Positions 1 through 10,504 of a DNA stretch of 64,000 nucleotides are shown here, piece by piece. Numbering within the stretch: the stretch's first letter is position 1; each line of letters begins with the position of its first letter. Below the pieces are notes generated by a model, which made no database searches, was not told the DNA's origin, and was given only the letters and a program-made list of their open reading frames with translations. This DNA comes from Emiliania huxleyi CCMP1516 (taxonomy: Eukaryota > Haptophyta > Isochrysidales > Noelaerhabdaceae): contig NW_005196094.1 of assembly GCF_000372725.1 (NCBI RefSeq), positions 83,399 to 147,398 of the forward strand, given 5' to 3'. A program made the translations under genes and the position numbers.

Positions 1-472
1 GGGAGGCGATGCTGGAGTCGTACCCAGCCCTTCAGGCGACCTCTTGGGCTGTAGGCCGCAGCCGACCCCGTCGCAGCTCCACCGCCCGTCGACGACGCCC
101 GCGGCGACGGCTAGGTCGGCGCAGTGGCAGAAACCGCCGCAGCTGCAGACAGCGCGCACTCCTAGCTACTACGTGTTGTCGCTTGTTGTCCCCGTACGTT
201 CTTGTCCGTATCATCGGTGTGAGTGTTGCGCTGCCGCGGCGCGTGGCGTTGGGCGTGACGAGGTGGCGGTTTCTTGTTGAGATCGGTCTCGGCCGCAGAG
301 ATACAGTTTTTTATTTTTTACCCGTCGCAGCGTCAGCGCGACAGGGACCCAATCAAACACTAAACACGACACTCCACCACGACCCTCTCGCGCGCACTTT
401 CGCTCGCGCGCGAGCCGCGCGAGACTCTCGCGCGGACTGCGGAGTGCGGTCTCCGACGAGAGCAGGTGTCCA
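1..472. other. Non-genic stretch
   Basis: No reading frame here has recognisable family motifs. The open frames are arginine/proline-rich readings typical of GC-rich non-coding DNA. The first ~35 bases loosely resemble 50319-50345 (shared GGAGGCGATG), perhaps a dispersed repeat. Confidence 0.5.
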
Positions 473-1215
473 GGCCGAGCGTTTTTGATCTCTCGGTAAG
501 TGGGGGGCCGAGCCGCCTCGGGGTGGCGGGCGGGCGGGCGTGTTGAAAAACAGAAAACAGAAAACAGAGGGGGGCCAGGGCCCCCACTACGATTAGACAC
601 ACGCACCTGGCTCCTGGGACAAGGCGAGAACGCGCAGCATGTGCAGTACCGTTCAGCGGAGGGGGGGGGGGGAGCCGAGGGGGCGACGTCCCGACACGGC
701 AGCTTGGAGCTGATCCCGGGAGAGAGAGAGACGAGCGATGGCACGCCCCCAATGACCCTAGACAGACATGACGAGCCGACAGCGATGCAGCGGCAGCGAA
801 GGCGGCGAGGAGAGCCCGCGCTGCAGAGCTCCGCCGGGCGGCAGCAGAGACATCGGCGGACGGGGGAGCACGGGACACGTCGGCATAGGAGCCAGGGGGG
901 TGGGAGAGTTGAGTCGTGCAGCAGCACCGTCTCGGCAGCGAGGCCGACGATGGCGACGGCGGCGACGTAGGCGAGACGGTGGCGAGGGTGGCGACGGTCA
1001 CGATGAAGGTGGCTTGACGAAATGGATGACGCCATCGCGCAACATGACATCCTCGATGTCGTCGTCCTCTAGGGACTAGGCGGCGCGCAGCGCCGCTCTC
1101 GCAGGCTGGTTTTGACGGTTTCTACACTTTGTTTTTGTTTTCAGTCTAGGGGGCCCGACCCCCTCAGAGGCGGCGGGCGGGCGCCCACTTACCGAGAGAT
1201 CAAAAACGCTCGGCC
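473..1215. mobile_element. TIR element, ~743 bp, non-autonomous
   Basis: Positions 473-503 and 1185-1215 are a 31-bp inverted repeat with no mismatch by eye, reading GGCCGAGCGTTTTTGATCTC and then TCGGTAAGTGG. The left sub-terminal part (GC-rich block, CAGAAAACAGAAAACAG, then CACCTGGCTCCTGGGACAAG) recurs in opposite orientation at about 32090-32371, so this is a repeated family. No transposase ORF lies inside; the long frames are low-complexity. The terminus contains GGTAAGT, a good splice-donor match, which raises the possibility of an intron-forming element. No convincing target-site duplication was identified, so the superfamily is unknown. Confidence 0.6.
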
Positions 1216-1660
1216 CCCCCACCGCGGCGTGCGCGGTGCGCGCGGCGTGCGCAGCCCGGGGGCCGCGCGACATGTGCGATATATGTGCGCGTGCCGCGTG
1301 TTGCGAGAGGGACGCTGTAGTAAGCGTAGACAATGAGAGCGGGGACCACGAGCTCGGTCACTGTCACACGGCCACGACCTTACGGGCCCGCCCAGACGCA
1401 GAGAGAGGACACAGAGAGAGCTGGCCGACCCGGCGACCCGCGACCGCGCACACTCTAGGACTCTCTAGCTCCAGGTCATCACGCACGCGCACGCACATGC
1501 AGTACAAAGCGATAGACGCCAACGCAACATGGACATGGAGACACGACATGCATCACATGGGCATGCATCAAACATAGCTTTCGTAGCGGCCGGCCCAGCT
1601 GGTCGGCAGCGATGAGTCCAAAAGCAGAACTGGGCGTCCCGGTGGACGCAAGGAGAGAAG

Positions 1661-2298
1661 TCAACTGTGGCCAAAGTAGCGGTCGATGAGCTGCTCAATG
1701 CACTCCTCGCGCGAACCCGCGTTCTCCGCGAGAGCGCACAGGGTCGAATGCGGCAGCCGTGCCTGTCGCGCGGCCGTGAGGAGTTATTGGCGGTGGGTCG
1801 GCGTGATCACTCGCCGGGCGGTAGGCCGAAAGGGCGGCTCGGCATCCTTGCATCTAGGCAGCGCACCAGCACTTCGTGCGGCTCGTTCAGCTTCAGGAGC
1901 CAGACCAGGCGCTTCATGTGCAAGCCGTCGGGGGAGACGGACAGGCCGAGCGCCGAGAGCGCCGATGCAAGCACCTCTTCTGGCACCTCCCGCAGCCGCT
2001 GCGCAAAGGTCTGCCGCCGCACCGCTGGCTGACGGTCCACCGTCGGGGCAACCGGCTCGACCCGACCCGGCCTTGCGGTCGGTGTCTGGAGGTGTAGCCG
2101 GACCTTTGGTGATGACGGCGGCGGCGGCAGCTTTGGCGGCACCGTGGGTGTCAAGGGCCGCAGCGGGGGCGGTGAGGGGTCGAGAGGGCTCGCAGCCAGA
2201 GGTGCTCTGGCACTGATAACGGCAGGGCAGGAACGCGGTCGGCTGCGCGCAATCGATGAGAGGTCTGGCGAAGGCGGGCGTTTGGTGCGAAGTGCCAT
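1661..2298 (-). CDS. Hypothetical protein, 182 aa, two exons
   Basis: Proposed CDS: complement of 1852-2298 and 1661-1762, with start ATG at 2298 and stop TGA at 1661-1663. The first exon codes a Pro-rich N-terminus (residues ~1-90) and then a helical region (QRLREVPEEVLASALSALG, then MKRLVWLLKLNEPHEVLVRCLD). The ORF would stop soon after if unspliced. A GC-AG intron (1851-1763, donor GCAAGG) joins it in phase 0 to ARLPHSTLCALAENAGSREE and a short acidic/aromatic tail. The family was not recognised. The helical half looks like a small protein-interaction module. The frame is coding-like because both exons have balanced composition, unlike the Arg/Pro-rich shadows around them. Start and splice are inferred. 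Confidence 0.5.
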
Positions 2299-3026
2299 TT
2301 TGAGGACCAACGCAACATGCACGGCGGGCAGGCTGCACAAACCTGCGACAATGAAATGGGACGAAGATTTTGGATCTTTGCCCCCCCCGACCCCCCCCCC
2401 AGAGAAAAAACAACTGCGGCTGCTGCTTCTTCGCGTGCTGGGGAAAGAAATAAAATGGCTTAGGACTGGCAAACCGTCACCACACGGCACACTTTCCCAG
2501 CACTTTCCCAGAAAGTGCGCGAGCGAGGCCGAGGGGCGAGGCTAGCGCCTAGCCGTCCTCACGTCCGCTTTCCATGGCGGCCCGCTGCTCCTATTGCCTC
2601 CAGTTTCCTGCCCCTGCGTAGGGGAAACCCGGCGAGCCTGGGGAACTAGGAATTCGTTCGGAACTAGCCGGGGCGCCCCGGGGCAGTCTAGCAGTCTAGG
2701 GGGCAGTCGCCAGTCGGAGAAGGTGAAGGGCAACTCCGTGCACTGACGGTCGGCCGTCAGAAAACACGCCTGCGAGAGAGAGAGAGAGCTCTCGCCTGCG
2801 TGGACCGCGTTACACCAATCCTCGCTACCCAACGCGGCATAAGGATATCCACCTCGATCGAGAACCTCTTGGAGCACTTGGAGTGCAGTCATTAACCTCA
2901 CATCCAGGGCCGGGGAGCTATGAAGCGCACCCAGCGGGCCGTATGATCGGCATCGGGCTGCGGGAGAGGTGGCGATTTTTTTCTTTTTTCCCGCCCCTGC
3001 ACAACCGCTTCATCGTCCGGGTGTGT

Positions 3027-5657
3027 ATGTTGCAGCCAGCCAACGCCGAGTCGTCCGCGGACCTCACAGCCAACGCCGCTGCGCCGAGCGGTGAGCTCGA
3101 CTTCACCTCTCGCCTCCCGTCCGCGTGGCGCGTCGGCGCCATCATTGGCGGCACGGGCTCGGGCAAGACACGCGCGATCGAGGCGCTGCGGGCGGCTGGG
3201 CTGGTCGATGCCACCGCACCTTACGAGTGGCCAACCGACTCCGCGATTGTGAGCGCCATCGCCGCGAGTCATCTCGTCCGGCAGGCCGCCGGGAAGGGCA
3301 CCCTCGCGAGTGTCTGGTCGCAGCAGGTGAATGCAGGTCCGCCGGAGAGCGTGTGTGCCGAGCTTGCGATGGGGCGGCTCGGCTGCGTCGGGCTCAACTC
3401 GCTGCCCGTGTGGCTGCGGCCCTACCAAGCGCTATCCAACGGGCAGCGCGCCCGAGCCTCCATCGCTGTCTCGCTGACGAGCCGAACCGCGGTGGACGAC
3501 TTTGGCTCCACTGTCGACGCGCAGAACGCCTCGGTGTGCGCCGCTGGCATCGCCCGCTCGGTGCGGCGCAAAGGGCTGCACAGCGTCGTCGTAGCCTCGG
3601 TGCACACGGAGCTCTTGCCGTGGCTAGGGGCGGACTGGGTGCTCTTCCCGGCGACAGGGGCACTTCACATCAACCCTAACCCGGGCGCGAAGCCGGCGGT
3701 GCTGGTGCGGTACGACGAAGAGGTCACGGACGCGGCTTTCGTGGCCGGGCTCAGCCGCCCGGTCGCACCGCCGCCGCTCGAGCGCGCGACGAGAACGTGC
3801 GCTGCCGCGGCTATCTTTGGGCAGACTGGCGCAGCACCGCCGCAGAGGTTTGTGTCCAAGGTGAGGGTCGACGCCGCGACTGAGGCTGCCGCCGTCGCCT
3901 TCGAGATTCGCTTCGACGGCACCTCGGCCGAGTTTGTGGTGCCGGCCTTGCCGCCCCTGCCGCCTGAATGGCGCATCGGGCTGCTGGTCGGCGAGTCCGG
4001 CTCCGGCAAGTCCTCTCTGCTGCGCACGATGCGCCCCGATGCGGGCGCTGCTTTCGCGGCGCTCGGCGGCGAGGGCGATGACTCAGCCGCCTGGCCGGCG
4101 GACGCGCCCGCAGCCTCTGCACTGCGGGGCGGCGCCTCTGCGGTGGCGGCGTTTGGCGGCAGCGCCATCGCTGCCGCCGCGCAGAGCCGCCCGTTTGGCG
4201 CCCTCTCGCGCGGCGAGCGCACGGTCGTCGCACTCGCAAGGCTGTGCGAAGAGGCGGGCGGAGAGTCGCACGAGGGGTCTGGCGCAGAGCCGACCGTGGC
4301 AGACGAGTTCACGTCCTTCGTCGACAGGTCGACGGCGGCCGCCGCCGCCGCCGCCACCCGCGCCGCGTGGCTCCGGCGAGGCAGCGGCCGACTGGTGTGC
4401 GCCAGCGTGCACGAGGATGTGCTCCCCGCGCTGCTCCCCGACTGGTCCTTCGACCTCAAGACGCGCAAGCTGACCGTCTACTCGTGGGACCCGCGCGACC
4501 TGCTTCGCCCGACGCCTGCGCCGCCGCCCACGCCGTCACCTGCGCAGGTCCACCCGGAGCCCGCGAGTCTCTTCGCCCCGCCTGCAGTCGAGGTTCTGGT
4601 GCGGCAGACCATGAAGCAGCCGAACGAGCTCGAGGTGGCTCGCAAGGCGGGCGACCGCGAGGCGGTGGATTACAAGCTGCGCCTCTGGGACCGGTTCAAG
4701 GCGCACCACTACATGGACTCAGGGCTCAACCCGGCGGCCACGTGCGCCGTCGCGAGGTGGGGGCGCACGCCGGTGGGCTTCGTCGCCACGATGCCGCAGC
4801 CCGGCAGATTCGGTTTCGACCCGCGGCTGCTCTGCCGCGAGCACCGACTCGTCGTGCTGCCCGAGTTCCAGGGCCTCGGGATCGGATCGCGCCTCTCGGA
4901 CGCGACAGCCGCGCGCTTCGTGCGGCGCGGCAAGCGGTACACCTCGAGGAGCGGCCACTTGACGCTCCGCGTGCACCGCGAGCGCTCGCCGCTCTGGAAA
5001 GCGCCCGACTGGCAGGGCGAGCACGGCCGCAAAGCGGCAGACAAGGGCATGGGCTTCGAGAAGAAGGGGCGAAAGGTGCCGGCATCGGCGGCGGCGGGAG
5101 CCGACGCCGATGCCAAGGACCGGACTCTCTTCTCGTTCGAGTACGTGGGGACGAAGGAGGAGCAGGCGGAGAGCCGTGCCGCCGCCGCAGCAGGACTGGA
5201 CAAGACGGCATCTTCTCCCGCCGCCACATCGGCCTCTGGCACCGCCGCCGCCCTGTCCGCCGGCGCTGCCATCGCCGCAACCCCTGGCGCCGCCGGCAAG
5301 CGCTCGGCCTCCGCAGAGGCGCCCGACCTCCCTCTGGCCAAGCGCGCAGCCGGCGTTGCCTCCGACCCTGTCGACCTCGAGGACGAGTCGCAGCGGGCGG
5401 CGCCGCCGGCGCGCAGCGCCAAGCAGGTCGGCCTCGCGGCCTTCTTCTCCTGCGCCGGCCCGGGCTCCGCTTCGGCCCCCGCTGTGCCTGCGCCGTCGCG
5501 GCCTCGCCCGCCGCTGCTGCCACGCCCCGCGGCCAGCTCGCCCGCTGCCGCGCCCGCGCCGAAGAAGGAGCCGGGGCAGCGCAAGGTCTACAAGTGCAGC
5601 CAGTGCCACAAGCCGAAGAAGGGTTGCGGCTGCGAGCGGAAGAGCAAGAGCAAGTGA
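3027..5657 (+). CDS. Tandem ABC-ATPase / GNAT acetyltransferase with PIP box and C-terminal Cys cluster
   Basis: Intronless, 876 aa from ATG 3027 (an upstream in-frame ATG at 2943 would add 28 residues). Domains: ABC-type ATPase 1 with Walker A GGTGSGKT (41-48), signature LSNGQ (136-140), Walker B-like TAVDDF (154-159) and H-loop SVH (191-193). ATPase 2 has Walker A GESGSGKS (322-329), LSRGE (393-397), VADEF (425-429) and SVH (460-462). A GNAT acetyltransferase fold covers about 522-660, with the acetyl-CoA loop QGLGIG (615-620). A low-complexity Ala/Pro linker follows, then QVGLAAFF (800-807), a perfect PCNA-interacting peptide (Q-x2-L-x2-FF), and a basic tail with C-x2-C-x6-C-x-C (857-869). 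There are no membrane segments, so it is not a transporter. The twin-ATPase plus GNAT order recalls bacterial/phage ATPase-GNAT fusions (from memory). The PIP box and basic Cys tail suggest nuclear, replication-linked work. Function is inferred. Confidence 0.85.
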   Translation: MLQPANAESSADLTANAAAPSGELDFTSRLPSAWRVGAIIGGTGSGKTRAIEALRAAGLVDATAPYEWPTDSAIVSAIAASHLVRQAAGKGTLASVWSQQVNAGPPESVCAELAMGRLGCVGLNSLPVWLRPYQALSNGQRARASIAVSLTSRTAVDDFGSTVDAQNASVCAAGIARSVRRKGLHSVVVASVHTELLPWLGADWVLFPATGALHINPNPGAKPAVLVRYDEEVTDAAFVAGLSRPVAPPPLERATRTCAAAAIFGQTGAAPPQRFVSKVRVDAATEAAAVAFEIRFDGTSAEFVVPALPPLPPEWRIGLLVGESGSGKSSLLRTMRPDAGAAFAALGGEGDDSAAWPADAPAASALRGGASAVAAFGGSAIAAAAQSRPFGALSRGERTVVALARLCEEAGGESHEGSGAEPTVADEFTSFVDRSTAAAAAAATRAAWLRRGSGRLVCASVHEDVLPALLPDWSFDLKTRKLTVYSWDPRDLLRPTPAPPPTPSPAQVHPEPASLFAPPAVEVLVRQTMKQPNELEVARKAGDREAVDYKLRLWDRFKAHHYMDSGLNPAATCAVARWGRTPVGFVATMPQPGRFGFDPRLLCREHRLVVLPEFQGLGIGSRLSDATAARFVRRGKRYTSRSGHLTLRVHRERSPLWKAPDWQGEHGRKAADKGMGFEKKGRKVPASAAAGADADAKDRTLFSFEYVGTKEEQAESRAAAAAGLDKTASSPAATSASGTAAALSAGAAIAATPGAAGKRSASAEAPDLPLAKRAAGVASDPVDLEDESQRAAPPARSAKQVGLAAFFSCAGPGSASAPAVPAPSRPRPPLLPRPAASSPAAAPAPKKEPGQRKVYKCSQCHKPKKGCGCERKSKSK

Positions 5658-6029
5658 GGGCTTGGGCAGGGCGCAACGCACGCCGCGGCGCGCGGCCCGC
5701 GGGCCGGGCGAGTCCTCGTTAGGGCGAGTCGTCCCATTTTGCATTTACTGGAAGCATGCACGCGCGCGGACGCGCAGCAGTGCGGCGAAATCGATGGCGC
5801 TCGGCTGAGTGAGCAGCGGGGGGGACACGTGTGTGGTGTGAGTCCACGGATCGTTCTCTTTGACGACATGACAAGCTGAAGTACAAAAAACTCTATATAC
5901 AAAGGGCAAAGCGGCAGCTGGCAGGGGGGTGGGGGGGTGCGGCTGCGGGCAGCCGCGCCGTCAATTAATGTACCAGGACGCCTCCCTCGGTCGACACCCG
6001 CCCGTCGGCAGGCGAGTAGTCTCCGAGTG
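5658..6029. other. Intergenic between convergent genes
   Basis: This is the 3' flank of the ATPase-GNAT gene and of the ASCH gene on the opposite strand. It contains A/T-rich runs at about 5880-5905 that could hold polyadenylation signals, and a G-run at 5925-5938. No gene is visible. Confidence 0.4.
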
Positions 6030-6537
6030 CTAGTCGGCACAGGCCCATATGACACACCCCGGCTTGTGCGAATACGGCACTGGCCTCGTGAAGCTGATCG
6101 GCGCCCTGATCTCCCACGCGTAGGTCGTTCGGTACGGCAGCGCAGCGCCGCTCACGCAGTGCTCGGGCGCGCGCCGCACCCACTCGGAGGAGGGGAGCGG
6201 GCCGTGGCACGCCACGAACTCGACCGAGCCTGCCGGCGCGTGACGGAGAGGGGCGCGTGTGGGGACGGGGTTCAGGGGTCGGCGGGCCCGCGGGGAGCGT
6301 GCGGGTGGCACCAAAGACAAGCCCGCCGGCGCCAGAGAGCGCGAGGTAGAAGCGTTCGCCGGAGGGCTTCGCGCAGCGCGTGCCGCGGATCTGCCGCAGG
6401 GAGGCGGGGCGAAGGTCTGTAGGGTGGGCCGGCTCCGCCCATGGCCCACCACTGCGGCCTCCAACCTCGAGTGTCTTGACGCCGTCGAGGATGAGCGAGA
6501 GCCACGGGTTTTGAATGATGAGAATACTCGCGCCCGA
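6030..6537 (-). CDS. ASCH (PUA-like) domain protein, three 3' exons
   Basis: Exons on the minus strand: 6466-6537, 6312-6390 and 6030-6229, with stop TAG at 6030-6032. Introns are 75 and 82 bp, both GT-AG. Spliced, the protein reads ILIIQNPWLSLILDGVKTLE, then IRGTRCAKPSGERFYLAL, GLVFGSVEFVACHGPLP, and ends TYAWEIRAPISFTRPVPYSH...GCVIW. This order (NPWL..IL.G.KT.EIRG, then YLALSG.G...G, LPYRTTYAWEI, PVPY.HK.G.VIW) matches ASCH proteins, RNA-binding PUA-like folds related to ASC-1 homology domains. A 3' splice site (CTCAG) lies at the 5' end of the first exon listed and an in-frame TAA lies just upstream, so an earlier exon with the start codon must exist between about 6580 and 6990; it was not resolved. 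The exact substrate is unknown. Confidence 0.7.
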
Positions 6538-7470
6538 CTGAGGCGCAGGGAGGCCAGGCGTGAGCGGTTAGGACAGCAGTGATCGGGGCGGTGGGACGAC
6601 GCCTCGAGCGGCGCTCCGTCGGCGAGCACCAGCGGCAAGATTGGCGGCCGCAGCGAGCACAGCGGAACAAATTTGGAGGGCGCTCGTGCCAACTTGCTCG
6701 CGCTGCTTTCGAGCAGAGCTGGATCGCGGTGCGCCGGGCCCGCGCCAGCGGTTGCCGCTTCCAGCCCAGTGAGTGCCGGTGAGCCAGATCGTGGTTTCTT
6801 AGCGGCGTGGCAGGGCTCCGCCAGCGGCTGGCACGGCTGCAGCGGCTCGGCCAGCGACCCAGCCTGGCCGCGGCGGCGCAAGCTGTACGTCATGAGCTTC
6901 ACAACGCCCGGATCGTTCAAGCACGTCTCTGAACTGGCACGCCAGCACCTCGAGCGCGCCGCTGAAAAAGATGTTTTTTGTGGACTCTAAAAGGAAAAAA
7001 GCAAAGACATGACGCCAAACACACGATTGCACGCACCGCACCGCACCCAGCACCCCCCCGCCGCCCCCCCGACCCCCGCCCCGCCTAGGTGGGAAAGAGA
7101 TGAGGAGATGGGACAGCGAAGGAGGAGCCCAAACACGTATGGGAGGTTTCGTTGATGCGCCACGCTGCCCGGCGTCTCTCACTTTCCGGGACAGCCCCGC
7201 CCTTGTGAGGCAGGAAAGTGACGGCTACCCCGTACGCCCTGTTGCTTCTACTGGCCGCCAACTCGCGACGCGCCGAAAAAAAAGACTTTGATTATTGGGG
7301 TTTTTTTATTTTTTAATGTATGTGGCTCTTACGTACATTCCCGGAGGAGGACTGCTGTTTTTACACTCGCGCGCGCGCACACTGGACGAAAAAGATTTTT
7401 TTGTGGACAGGATTTCGGATTCCTGCTTCGCTCTAGAGTCTAGTGTGTCTTCACGCCGCGCCGATGGTTG

Positions 7471-8587
7471 TCAGAGCTCCTCCCTGGGTGCCCTTTTCGC
7501 CGCGCGTCCAGTCCGAGTCGCCACCCTCCTCGTCTTGTCGCGCTGCTTCTCCGTCGGCAGCGCGAGCTCGCCCCGCGCTGCGGCCGCCTCCGCCCTCGCT
7601 GCCACCTCCTCCCTCGAGCCCTGCGTCTCTAGCCCGGCCCGCTCGAGCAGCGCCCGCAGCTTGACGGTGGGCAAGCCGTGCACCGGGCTCGCCGCCGCCG
7701 CCGCCGCTGGCTCGGCCGTTGATGGTCGTGCGCCGCCCGCGCCTTCCGCCGGATCCACCACCGCCGAGGCACGACCGCCCCTCGCACCGCCGGCGGCCCC
7801 CGGGGCCCTCGCCCGGCGGCTCGTCCTTGCCTGGCCCCGCCCCTCCACCCTCTCCTCCTTCGCCGCGCCGCCGACCTTGGCATCGGCGCCGCCCTCTGCT
7901 CTCTCCGCCGCCTTGGCGCGCCTACAGCGACCACCACCGGAGCCTCCAACCAGCCCGGGCCGAAAACGACTGCCCGCCCCGCCCCGCCCCCGCCAGCCTC
8001 GCTTGCTTGGGCTTGCGCGCCGGAGACTTGTAGCCGTCGCCCGAGGCCACCGGCCCACCGTCGAGCGCGAGCCGCGCCACGGGCCGCTCCGACCACAGCT
8101 CGGCGAGGACCGGGACGTCGAAGGCCTCGCCCGCCCTCACGCCGGCGGGCACGTCGACCTTGATGACGCTCCCCGCCGTCTCGACGAGGAGCAGGTGGCC
8201 TCCGTGCGATCCAGCGGGAGCGGTGATCTTGAGGCTTCGGGTCGAGCTTCGGGTCCCACTCGAGGCCCGCGGAGGCGCCACTCTGCCGGCGGTCGTGCGG
8301 CTGGGCCCAGCGCCGGCCGCAGGCCCGCCCGAGCCGCAGGAGCCGCAGGCCACAGGGCATGCTTCGATCACGCGCGGGTGCGCCGTCGCCGGCGGCCGGT
8401 CGAATATCTGGTCAAAGCGGCTACCGCACTGCTTGAGCGCAGCGAGCTGCGCGCATGAAACCTCGGGGCTGGGGCAGCCGGCATCGTCGGTACACTTGAA
8501 GGGGCCGCCGTCGGCGCAGTCCTCAGCCCGTGCAGCAAGAGCCAGAAGAAGGCCCGAGAGGCGGGCGCCGATGCGGTGGGCGGCCAT
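7471..8587 (-). CDS. Secreted ShK-like / SAP-like domain protein
   Basis: ATG at 8587. The N-terminus MAAHRIGARLSGLLLALAAR looks like a signal peptide. It is followed by a Cys-rich module beginning EDCADGG and ending ACPVACGSCG, matching the spacing of ShK-type domains (C...C...C..C..C), which algae use in extracellular proteins. Next is a short segment around LKITAPAGSHGG and VDVPAGVRAGEAF, a motif style common in haptophyte and stramenopile proteins. The frame then changes between about 7930 and 8010, probably at a short intron. A basic linker leads to LPTVKLRALLERAGLE, a SAP-like helix-turn-helix, and a basic tail ending at 7471. A secreted domain joined to a DNA-binding-type SAP motif is unusual, so the two halves could be separate genes. 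The exon junction is uncertain. Confidence 0.5.
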
Positions 8588-8780
8588 ATACACCTTTTTT
8601 CCGGCAGGGGAAGGCGCCGTGATCAAGAAACTTTTTTGCGGTAGGAAAGAAATCCGGCTGCCTACCCTTATAAGTCTCTTGTGCCGGAGCGCCGACCGCT
8701 CTTGAAGCCGCGAACCAGCTCATTCAAACTCGGCCGTCCCGCCGCAAATCGTCGGCCTCAGCTCGGGAGCCACGGCGCGC

Positions 8781-10208
8781 ATGGGGGGCAAGGAGCGAGA
8801 GCGCGAACCGCCACCGGCCACCGACGACGAGGATGCGACGCAGGCGACCACGCAGGAAGGCGACCACGCAGGAAGGCGTCGTGGGGGAGTCATCCGGCAA
8901 GCGCAGCCGACAGCACAGCATCACCAGATCACCGCTGGGCTCGCAAGCAGCGCAAAGCGAAGGGCCGCCGCCATGTCGCAAGGGGAGCGGGCGACAAAAC
9001 GAGTGGCCGACCAGCAGCGACGCCGCCGTCAGCAGCGTGAGAGCAAGGAATCACAGCCAGCACCGATCACCTTTGACGCTGCGGTGGCAAAGGTCGCGTC
9101 GGAGGCAGCTCTCGGCGTGGTTGAGGTTGAGGATTTCCGCGACTGGCTGCTCGACCCACAGCAAGCTGGACAGCCGATTGATGGTGAACGCATCACCGAG
9201 TGGCGCGCATCCGAAGCGTACGAGCGCGCCCGGCTCGAGTACATGGACGGTTGCATGTGCGAGGGTGCGTGCACGTGCACCTACGATGGCGTAGGCATCG
9301 CCCCAGACGTGCCCGGAGTCACCTGCGACTACTTCGACGAGGCGCTTTTGGAGCCGCGCGCCAACGACGGGCAGCCATCAGGCGTGGATTGGGTGCCGGA
9401 GGGCTGGGATGGCGTCGAGGCCGATCGGCATGAGGAGCGGGCTAAACTCGAGCGTGCCACGCGGATTGAGCGAGATCAGCAAGACGACCTCGCACACGCT
9501 TCAGAGAAAATTTGAGTGCAAGATTCTGAGACTGGTGATTGGCGCCTCTCCACCCGTGGCAGCATTGCCAACTTTCGCAACCGCCGTGTACAAGCTTACA
9601 CGGGCGATGCTGCTGAGGCCGATGCATACCTGCGCGACCCGGGTTCAGAGGCGTCACAGGCATGGCTCGAGGCGCAGCTTGCTCCAGGCGGTGGAGGTCC
9701 GACACCGCCTGGCTCGCCCGCCTACGGGGATGACTGTTACTTCTCCTACCCGGACTCGCCAGTGAGGCGGCCACTCGAGGAGGCGCCTGACGACAGCGAC
9801 GCATATGAGCTCGACCAGGAACGCGCGCTGGAGTTGCAGGGGCGCATCTCCTTATTTTACGGCCGGCCTTGGGACGAGGTGCCGAGAGGCGCGACGGTGC
9901 CAGTGACTTGCGAGTGGACCATCGCATCATTCAGCCGACAGCAGCAAATGCAACGCCCGCTCTCGCCCGCACCGGTAGCCACGGACTTTGACATTGAGGA
10001 CAAGTTTCTGCAGGAGCGTGCGCGGTGGTTCCGCGACCACGGCGGTGGCGGCGAGCTGGACGGCTCGACACGAAAGCAGAACGAGGCATTCCAGCGTTTG
10101 AAGGACCGCCTCTTTAGCCTTCCCCGCGACCGCGCAAACCCGTCGGGCACACCGCGTGCCTCGCAACGCCGGGCGTCGGGCGCCGGATCAAGCACCGACC
10201 CCCTGTGA
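8781..10208 (+). CDS. Hypothetical protein with one in-frame TGA
   Basis: The frame runs open from ATG 8781 to a TGA at 9513-9515 (244 codons) and continues open in the same frame to TGA 10206-10208 (another 230 codons). Both halves share an acidic, Glu/Asp/Ala-rich style unlike the Arg-rich shadow frames, so they look like one ~475-residue gene. The first half has a small Cys-rich patch (CMCEGACTCTYDG). A 16-bp duplication (CGACCACGCAGGAAGG) lies near the start. No family was recognised. The TGA could be a nonsense mutation (pseudogene), an assembly error, or recoding; haptophytes do make selenoproteins, but no redox-type context is seen around it and no SECIS element was checked. Confidence 0.5.
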
Positions 10209-10504
10209 GACTGTGGATGATGCCTGGGACTCGAGCCTGGTTGGAATGGAACATCGGAAGAGCTTTGCATTACGAATTATGAATTGCAAAAATGTTACGA
10301 GCGAGGTAAATCCGATGGCGATGCCGTTTGCAGCACTCTCGAACGTCGGTGGAGGGGATAAGGGATAAGTGAGTACCTGTGTGCCAGGAAAAAGGCGGGT
10401 ACCCGCTGCAGGTCCCACACTAGTATGCGAAAAGACAGGGAAGAAACACAAGTGCGCGGAAGGCGGCGCGAGCCGCTCAATCGCCCTTGCTAACCCCCTG
10501 CAAG

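Noticed and set aside
211-1050. Long minus-strand open frame
   Set aside because: Arg/Ser/Pro-rich, overlaps the TIR element, mirrored by open frames on the other strand; a GC-content artefact.
3665-4468. Long minus-strand frame opposite the ATPase-GNAT gene
   Set aside because: It is the shadow of a strongly supported gene; composition is Ala/Arg/Ser repeats with no motif.
4709-5744. Several 290-340-codon minus-strand frames
   Set aside because: All overlap the GNAT and tail coding region and have no recognisable domain.
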